In this document: positions 6,531-11,766 of the stretch, piece by piece
Position numbering within the stretch: the stretch's first letter is position 1
Layout of the letters: every line of letters starts with the position of its first letter
Assembly (NCBI GenBank): GCA_017462445.1
Contig: JAFTRB010000024.1
Location: forward strand, 1 to 11,766
DNA: 11,766 bases
Origin: Clostridia bacterium
GTDB lineage: Bacteria; Bacillota_A; Clostridia; Oscillospirales; CAG-272
Direction: 5' to 3'
Notes under the pieces: generated by a model
What the model was told of the DNA's origin: nothing
Databases searched by the model: none
What the model saw: only the letters and a program-made list of their open reading frames with translations
Program-made: the position numbers and the translations under genes

Positions 6531-8630
6531 ATGAACGGCTATGAGCGTATATCGGATATATTCGCATCCCAGGTTTTCTCCGAGGATGTGATGCGCGAGA
6601 GACTTCCCAAGGATGTCTTTCGTTCCTTACTTAATACAATTGCAACAGGCAAGGAGATTGATGCCGGCATCGCGGATGTGGTAGCAGGCGCAATGAAGGA
6701 CTGGGCTATTGAACACGGGGCAACTCACTTCACCCATTGGTTCCAGCCCCTGACCGGTGTCACCGCCGAAAAGCACGATGCCTTTCTCTCCCCTGTCGGC
6801 CACGGCAAGGCTATAATGGAGTTCTCGGGCAAGGAGCTTATCAAGGGCGAGCCCGATGCCTCCTCCTTCCCCTCGGGCGGTCTGCGCGCCACCTTTGAGG
6901 CGAGGGGCTACACCGCCTGGGATCCTGCCTCCTACGCCTTTGTCAAGGACGGCTCGCTCTACATACCCACCGCCTTCTGCTCCTACACGGGCGAGGCTCT
7001 GGACCACAAGACTCCCCTGCTCCGCTCCATGGATGCAATAAGCACCCAGGGCCTCAGGATCGTTCGTCTATTTGGCGACACCACCGCAGAGAGAGTCACC
7101 TCCACAGTGGGAGCCGAGCAGGAATACTTCCTCATCGAGGAGGACGACTTCAAGGCGCGCCGCGATCTCTATTACTGTGGCAGAACACTCTTTGGCGCTC
7201 CCGCCATCAAGGGGCAGGAGATGGATGACCACTACTTTGGAAGTCTGCCTCCCAGGGTTGCCGCATATATGCACGAGTTGGATATCGAGCTGTGGAAGCT
7301 TGGCATTTCGGCAAAAACAAAGCATAACGAGGCTGCTCCCTCGCAGCACGAGCTGGCGCCTATCTACTGCACCACAAATATTGCCACGGACAACAACCTT
7401 CTTACAATGGAGTGTATGCGCCGTCTTGCGCCTAAGTTTGGAATGGCCTGTCTTTTGGCTGAGAAGCCCTTCGAGGGCATTGCAGGCTCGGGCAAGCACA
7501 ATAACTGGTCCATCGGCACAGACACCGGTGTAAACCTGCTTAAGCCCGGCAAGAACCCGGCTCAGAACAAGCGCTTTTTGCTTATGCTGGCGGCGGTTGT
7601 CAGGGCTGTGGACAAGTACCAGGACCTGCTCCGCATTTCTGCGGCTACCCCGGGTAATGACTGCCGTCTTGGCGGCGCGGAGGCTCCCCCCTCCATCATC
7701 TCCATATACCTCGGTGACGAATTGGATATGATAGTTGACTCCATCACGGAGGGCTCTACCTATTCCAAGAATGATGCAAAATATATGTCCCTCGGTGTAG
7801 CGAGTGTTCCTGCCATCAGGAAAGATAACACCGACAGAAACCGCACCTCCCCCTTCGCCTTCACCGGCAACAAGTTTGAGTTCCGTATGGTTGGCTCGAG
7901 CCAGAATATTGCCCTTGCCAACATCGTTATTAACACCGCGGTGGCAGAGTCGCTCTCGGACTTTGCCGACAGGCTGGAGGCGGCGAAGGACTTTGACTCC
8001 GAGGTTGACGCAATTATTGCCGATACTCTTAAGGCGCACAAGCGCATACTCTTCTCGGGCAACTCCTACTCCAAGGAATGGCACATAGAGGCGGAGGAAA
8101 GAGGGCTTGCAAACTATCGCACAGCCCCCGAGGCATACGCCCACTTCACCGACGAGAAAAACATCGCCCTCTTCACTCGCTTTGGCGTTATGAGCGAGAC
8201 CGAGATGCGCTCCAGGCGCGAAATCTTCTTCGAAAACTACAGGAAGGTTAAGAATATCGAGGCACGTACAATGCTGGAGATGACCATTCGAGATTTCATT
8301 CCCGCTGTCAGCGCCTACATCGGCAAGCTCTCGGAGAATGTGGCAAGCAAGCGCTCCGTACTGCCAAATCTTGACACGGGTGCCGAGTGCGACCACATCG
8401 AGAAGCTCTCCGCCCTCCTCACCAAGACCTACTCCGCCTACAACGAGCTTATGCGCGTTGAGACACAGGCAGTCAAGAAAACCGACGAGGAGGACTCCGC
8501 CTTCTACTATATGACTCAGGTCGTACCCAAGATGGACGCCCTGCGTCGTGCGGTCGACAGCATGGAGGTGCTTACCGCCCGTGAGTTCTGGCCTGTGCCG
8601 ACATACGGAGATATCCTCTTCAAAATCTAA
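6531..8630 (+). CDS. glnN: Glutamine synthetase type III
   Basis: 699 residues, the usual length for the GSIII family (about 700, against about 450 for GSI). The enzyme makes glutamine from glutamate, ammonia and ATP in the cytoplasm, and GSIII forms a double-ring dodecamer. The family signatures are intact: [20 protein letters not shown] near 113-132, [15 protein letters not shown] (193-207) with metal-binding Glu residues, [14 protein letters not shown] (264-277), the ATP/glutamate-site segment [12 protein letters not shown] (316-327), and GGAEAPPSI (381-389). The start ATG has a modest GAGG site (6520-6523) 7 bases upstream, just after a consensus promoter. It is a single-gene transcript ending at a terminator at 8707. 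No GlnR-like regulator, PII gene or ammonium transporter is in the window. The long open frame on the opposite strand (7068-8396) is a codon-bias shadow. Confidence 0.97.
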   Translation: MNGYERISDIFASQVFSEDVMRERLPKDVFRSLLNTIATGKEIDAGIADVVAGAMKDWAIEHGATHFTHWFQPLTGVTAEKHDAFLSPVGHGKAIMEFSGKELIKGEPDASSFPSGGLRATFEARGYTAWDPASYAFVKDGSLYIPTAFCSYTGEALDHKTPLLRSMDAISTQGLRIVRLFGDTTAERVTSTVGAEQEYFLIEEDDFKARRDLYYCGRTLFGAPAIKGQEMDDHYFGSLPPRVAAYMHELDIELWKLGISAKTKHNEAAPSQHELAPIYCTTNIATDNNLLTMECMRRLAPKFGMACLLAEKPFEGIAGSGKHNNWSIGTDTGVNLLKPGKNPAQNKRFLLMLAAVVRAVDKYQDLLRISAATPGNDCRLGGAEAPPSIISIYLGDELDMIVDSITEGSTYSKNDAKYMSLGVASVPAIRKDNTDRNRTSPFAFTGNKFEFRMVGSSQNIALANIVINTAVAESLSDFADRLEAAKDFDSEVDAIIADTLKAHKRILFSGNSYSKEWHIEAEERGLANYRTAPEAYAHFTDEKNIALFTRFGVMSETEMRSRREIFFENYRKVKNIEARTMLEMTIRDFIPAVSAYIGKLSENVASKRSVLPNLDTGAECDHIEKLSALLTKTYSAYNELMRVETQAVKKTDEEDSAFYYMTQVVPKMDALRRAVDSMEVLTAREFWPVPTYGDILFKI

Positions 8631-8635
8631 CCCGA

Positions 8636-8703
8636 GCTTCCGCCTTCAGGCATAAACGAATAAAAACAGGGCTTCCGCCTTCAGGCATAACCGAATAAAA
8701 ACA
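8636..8703 (+). repeat. Tandem duplication of a 33-bp unit (period 35)
   Basis: Two 33-bp units, 8636-8668 and 8671-8703, are separated by GG and differ at one base (A at 8656, C at 8691). Each contains the small palindrome GCCT-TC-AGGC and ends in CGAATAAAAACA. The repeat lies between the glnN stop and its terminator, so it is transcribed as 3' untranslated sequence. The core TTCAGGCATAA also appears after the lipoprotein stop (4691-4701). Confidence 0.85.
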
Positions 8704-8704
8704 T

Positions 8705-8737
8705 AAAGAGACATCGAGCATTCGGTGTCTCTTTTTT
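8705..8737 (+). terminator. Terminator after glnN, possibly bidirectional
   Basis: An 11-bp stem, AGAGACATCGA (8707-8717) with TCGGTGTCTCT (8722-8732), has one wobble, loop GCAT and then TTTTTT. The A-rich left flank gives a T-rich tail on the minus strand too, so it may also stop transcripts of the converging ABC exporter gene, which has no better hairpin of its own. Confidence 0.85.
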
Positions 8738-8828
8738 ACTATGTTGAGATTTGAAAGATAATAAGGTTGAAAAACTTCGTTTTTCTTCGATTTCGATTAG
8801 AGTTTTTATTTAATACTATCAAGAAAGC

Positions 8829-10550
8829 TCACTCCTTGAACTGGTAGGTATAGAGCTTTTTGTATTCGCCGTCAAGGGCAATCAGCTCCTCGTGGGTTCC
8901 CTCCTCAAGAATGCCCTCGGTGCCGAGGACAACTATCCTGTCCGCGTTCTTGACGGTGGAGAGCCTGTGGGCAACAACGATAACCGTTCTTCCTCGCGAT
9001 AGCTCCTCAAGAGCCGCCTGAATTTGCATCTCGGTGGCATTGTCAAGGGCGCTTGTAGCCTCGTCGAGGATAAGGAGCTTGGGGTTCTTCATAAAGACAC
9101 GGGCAATGGCAATTCTCTGTCTCTGTCCGCCTGAGAGACGGACTCCCCTTTCGCCGACCTCGGTGTCATAGCCCTGCTCCAGCGACTCGATAAACTCGTG
9201 TATATTCGCTCGCCTTGCTGCGCTCGCAATCTCCTCATCGGTGGCATCCTTGATGCCGTAGGCAATATTCTCGCGAATCGTGCCATCAAATAGAAATACA
9301 TTCTGCGATACGATACCGATACCTGAGCGGAGGCTCTCCAGGGTTATATCCCTGATGTCAACACCGTCAAGGGTTATTTTACCCCCTTGAATATTATAGA
9401 AGCGCGGAATAAGGTTACACAGTGTGGTTTTACCGCCTCCCGATGGGCCAACCAGCGCAACAGTCTCGCCTGCGCCTATACGGAGCGAAAGCTCGCTGAT
9501 AATCGGCCGTTCCTCGCTTCCCTCCTCGCCATAGGAGAAGGTCACTCTGTCAAACACCACATCACCGCGGATGTCACCGATATCAACTGTTCCCAAGTCC
9601 TCCTCGATAGGCTCGTCCATAATCTCCATAAAGCGGGAGAAGCCGCTCATTCCCTCCTGCATCTGCTGGAAGAGCGAGACAAAGCGCTGAACGGGATTCA
9701 AGAACATACCAATATAGAGCAGGAAGGCGACGAAGTCGCCGTTATCTATATAGCCAAGCTTTAGGAACACGCCGCCCGCAAAGATGACAAGCAGATAGAG
9801 CAGGTCGGACATAAAGCCCATAACCGCCTCAAATCTACCAAGCGAATGCATTGCATCACCGCGGAACTTGGCAAGGAGCCTGTTTACAAGCCCGAATCTC
9901 TCAATCTCATAATCCTCGCTGACATAGGACTTTGTCTCCCTTATTCCGCCGATGGAGTTCTCCAGGCTGGAGTTCAAAGCCGAGGTCTGGCGGCGGGAGT
10001 TCTTCATCGCCAAAGACATCGACCTGCGCGAAAGCACCGCAAAAAGAAGGATAAAGGGTACGGTGGCAAACATTATAAGAGTAAGCCAGATATTAATTGA
10101 TGAAAGCATTATAAAGGAGCCGACAAGCATCAGGAGCGAGAGAAAAATGTTCTCCGGACCGTGGTGGGCACGCTCGGATACATCCATTAAGTCATTTGTC
10201 AGCCTGGAGAGCAAATCTCCGGTCTTGTGCTTGTCAAAATAACTGAATGGGAGGGACTGATACTTAGCGAACAAATCACGCCTCATATCCTCCTGCATCC
10301 TGACTCCGACAATGTGGCCGTAGTAGCCAACACAGTAGGTACAGCCCATCTTTATAAGATAGATGCCAAGCAGAACCGCCGAGGCAATAAGTATGGGATT
10401 AAGCGAATCCCTGTAAATATAGTCATTTGTTATGCTTCTTGCAATCGTCGGGTAAACAAGATTGCAGAGGGCAACCACCACGGCGCAAAGCATATCGAAA
10501 AGGAACAGCCCCAGGTGTGGCTTATAATATTTTACAAACCTTTTTATCAT
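8829..10550 (-). CDS. ABC exporter half-transporter (MsbA/ABCB type)
   Basis: About 573-575 residues, the usual length for a fused membrane plus ATPase half-transporter. The N-terminal half has about six membrane segments (near 15-35, 55-75, 137-153, 157-175, 250-268, 275-290, numbered from the longer start). The ATPase domain has all motifs intact: Walker A GPSGGGKTT (370-378), Q-loop Gln418 in GIVSQNVFLF, signature LSGGQRQR (474-481), Walker B KLLILDE (493-499) and H-loop His530 in VVAHRLST. It should export a lipid, peptide or drug as a dimer; the substrate cannot be told. No partner half-transporter is adjacent, so it is either a homodimer or pairs with a distant gene. Two starts are possible: the ATG at 10556 overlaps the recX stop as ATGA, but GAGGA then lies directly against it. 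The ATG two codons later (10550) has GAGGA at a proper 6-base distance, so I prefer it. Either way it is probably coupled to recX translation. Confidence 0.93.
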   Translation of the reverse strand: MIKRFVKYYKPHLGLFLFDMLCAVVVALCNLVYPTIARSITNDYIYRDSLNPILIASAVLLGIYLIKMGCTYCVGYYGHIVGVRMQEDMRRDLFAKYQSLPFSYFDKHKTGDLLSRLTNDLMDVSERAHHGPENIFLSLLMLVGSFIMLSSINIWLTLIMFATVPFILLFAVLSRRSMSLAMKNSRRQTSALNSSLENSIGGIRETKSYVSEDYEIERFGLVNRLLAKFRGDAMHSLGRFEAVMGFMSDLLYLLVIFAGGVFLKLGYIDNGDFVAFLLYIGMFLNPVQRFVSLFQQMQEGMSGFSRFMEIMDEPIEEDLGTVDIGDIRGDVVFDRVTFSYGEEGSEERPIISELSLRIGAGETVALVGPSGGGKTTLCNLIPRFYNIQGGKITLDGVDIRDITLESLRSGIGIVSQNVFLFDGTIRENIAYGIKDATDEEIASAARRANIHEFIESLEQGYDTEVGERGVRLSGGQRQRIAIARVFMKNPKLLILDEATSALDNATEMQIQAALEELSRGRTVIVVAHRLSTVKNADRIVVLGTEGILEEGTHEELIALDGEYKKLYTYQFKE

Positions 10551-10552
10551 CT

Positions 10553-11158
10553 TCATTCCTCGGTGTCCCCCCTTCTGTATCCGTACTTATATGCGAGTAT
10601 GCGCCTCTCTTCGGCATCGACAGCCCCCCGCTTTTCACACAAGGTATTAAAGTTGAACACAAAATCAATATCGCCATTTTCAATAAGGGCATCTGTCACC
10701 TCCTCAATGTCCGAGGAGGAATACCCCTTTGAAATAAGCTTTTTCCTTATGTATTCCCTTCCGCGAAGCGAGCGATTTGCCTCCCTTTCAATAAGAATGG
10801 AGAGCTGGCGCCTCTCGTCGATATAGCCGAGATTGACGCAGTATTCAAGCGCCATCTCTACCTCCGCGCGCCCGAAGCCGCATTCATAAAGCTTGCGCCG
10901 CAAGGCGAGCTTGTTCTTATCCGAAGCAGAGAGAAGCGAGAGCGCCTTTTTCATGGCGCGCCATTCGGTGTCGTCCCGCACCAGCCTCTCAAGAGTCTCC
11001 CCTCCAAGAACAGCTCCGCGCCCGGGAGAGCCAAGAGAATAATAAAGCTCCCGAGAAACAGAGAGCCTGACCCTCTCGCCATCGCTCACCAAGCCGAGGG
11101 CAACACGCCCCTCTCCCTCTTTTACATAGCTTATGCTATACTCATCTTTTGTAAACAA
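10553..11158 (-). CDS. recX: RecX, regulator of RecA
   Basis: 201 residues, within the usual RecX range. RecX binds RecA filaments and limits their activity. The RecX helical repeats are recognisable: residues 67-115 (ALSLLSASDKNKLALRRKL ... VNLGYIDE), 116-163 (a second three-helix unit with REYIRKKLISKGYSSSDIEE) and a shorter third unit (165-198). The N-terminal 60 residues form the less conserved beta-rich part. The best start is TTG at 11158, with AAAGG 7 bases upstream; I see no suitable in-frame ATG. Its place directly downstream of recA on the same strand supports the call. The 3' end runs into the exporter gene, with GAGGA inside the last codons serving as that gene's ribosome site. 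Confidence 0.9.
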   Translation of the reverse strand: MFTKDEYSISYVKEGEGRVALGLVSDGERVRLSVSRELYYSLGSPGRGAVLGGETLERLVRDDTEWRAMKKALSLLSASDKNKLALRRKLYECGFGRAEVEMALEYCVNLGYIDERRQLSILIEREANRSLRGREYIRKKLISKGYSSSDIEEVTDALIENGDIDFVFNFNTLCEKRGAVDAEERRILAYKYGYRRGDTEE

Positions 11159-11183
11159 ATGTTTGCCTTTCTAAATCAGATTA

Positions 11184-11225
11184 GCGTGACCGTGGCAAGA
11201 AATTCTTAACACGGTCACGCCTTTT
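11184..11225 (+). terminator. GC-rich hairpin between recA and recX, T-run on the plus strand
   Basis: A perfect 11-bp inverted repeat, GCGTGACCGTG (11184-11194) with CACGGTCACGC (11210-11220), has a 15-base loop that contains an AAG/CTT palindrome. The T-run (11222-11226) follows it on the plus strand. On the minus strand, the direction of recA and recX, the hairpin is followed by TAATCTGATTT, a poor tail. It may therefore only partly stop recA transcripts, leaving lower recX expression by read-through, or act as a stabilising 3' end. Confidence 0.6.
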
Positions 11226-11231
11226 TAACTA

Positions 11232-11766
11232 TTATATATCCGCGTCGAAATCACCGATGTCAAATTCCTCCTCGGTGATTACCTCCTCGCCGGCGCCCTG
11301 GGTGCTGACCTTCTCACGGATCTGCCCCTCAAGGCTTGCCATAAACTCCTTGTCACTCTCGATAAACTTGCGGACATTCTCCTTGCCCTGTCCAAGTCTA
11401 TCACCGCCGTAGTAGAACCAAGCGCCGCTCTTCTCGATTATTCCAAGGGTGATTGCCATATCGATAATCTCGCTGGACTTGGAAATACCTGTACCGTATA
11501 GAATATCGAACTCGGCGGTCTTGAAGGGAGGCGCAACCTTATTCTTTACAACCTTACATTTGGTGTGCGCGCCGTAGACCTCCGAGCCATTCTTGAGCGA
11601 CTCTACGCGACGGACATCGATACGAACAGAAGCGTAGAACTTAAGCGCCTTACCACCGGGAGTAACCTCGGGGTTACCGTACATAACGCCCACCTTTTCA
11701 CGGAGCTGATTTATAAATATAACGACCGCATTGCTCTTGGATATGACAGCGGACAGCTTTCTCATA
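11232..11766 (-). CDS. recA: RecA recombinase, C-terminal half (cut by window edge)
   Basis: The frame runs off the right edge; the Met at 11765 is internal, not the start. About 177 C-terminal residues are visible. They contain diagnostic RecA stretches: the end of Walker B/L1 and the [15 protein letters not shown] segment (L1 and following), [19 protein letters not shown], then [37 protein letters not shown], and an acidic tail rich in Glu/Asp ([14 protein letters not shown]). RecA forms filaments on single-stranded DNA for strand exchange and triggers LexA self-cleavage. The promoter and any LexA box lie outside the window. recX and the ABC exporter gene follow on the same strand. Confidence 0.97.
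   Translation of the reverse strand, partial: MRKLSAVISKSNAVVIFINQLREKVGVMYGNPEVTPGGKALKFYASVRIDVRRVESLKNGSEVYGAHTKCKVVKNKVAPPFKTAEFDILYGTGISKSSEIIDMAITLGIIEKSGAWFYYGGDRLGQGKENVRKFIESDKEFMASLEGQIREKVSTQGAGEEVITEEEFDIGDFDADI

Noticed and set aside
7068..8396. 442-codon open frame on the minus strand
   Set aside because: It lies wholly antisense to intact glnN; the composition reflects codon bias and no family features are visible.
8766..8788. AT-rich hairpin GAAAAAC-TTC-GTTTTTC as a terminator for the ABC exporter
   Set aside because: The stem is weak and no T-run follows it on the minus strand; the bidirectional hairpin at 8705-8737 is a better candidate.
1..11766. CRISPR array, tRNA/rRNA gene, phage or insertion sequence
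   Set aside because: No spaced direct repeats, cloverleaf, rRNA sequence, transposase or integrase was seen on either strand.

Overview
The window reads like a chromosomal segment of an anaerobic clostridial Firmicute (Clostridia; probably a gut lineage, although nothing here fixes the genus). The grounds are a type III glutamine synthetase, a KapD/ERI-1-like DEDDh exonuclease, recA followed by recX, consensus sigma-A promoters with 17-bp spacers, purine-rich Shine-Dalgarno sites, and a BspA-type leucine-rich-repeat lipoprotein with a clostridial His/Cys-rich N-terminal module. No phage, IS, CRISPR, tRNA or rRNA genes were seen.

Left part (1-4750): the 3' portion of a right-handed beta-helix protein gene, cut by the window edge, ends in an intrinsic terminator. 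A self-contained small transcription unit follows: a near-perfect promoter (1181-1209), a highly structured RNA whose predicted first nucleotides form a 21-bp long-range stem (1213-1233 with 1342-1362), and a strong terminator with a C(UUCG)G loop (1383-1413). Only 24 bases later starts a 1070-residue lipoprotein with LRR_5/BspA-like repeats. The RNA is either an independent small RNA or an attenuating leader of the lipoprotein gene. I cannot match it to a known family, and it is the most interesting element here.

Middle (4750-6530): about 270 bases with no convincing gene (two short abutting reading frames and two small hairpins); then, on the minus strand, a 57-codon peptide gene with its own extended -10 promoter and a textbook terminator, and the DEDDh exonuclease gene. 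The exonuclease and glutamine synthetase genes are transcribed divergently from two consensus promoters about 30 bp apart.

Right part (6531-11766): glnN (glutamine synthetase III) on the plus strand, followed by a 35-bp-period tandem repeat and a terminator. On the minus strand, reading leftwards, lie recA (C-terminal half only, cut by the window edge), recX and an ABC exporter half-transporter. recX and the exporter overlap or abut at an ATGA junction and are probably translationally coupled. A GC-rich hairpin separates recA from recX, but its T-run lies on the plus strand, so recA-recX read-through looks likely.
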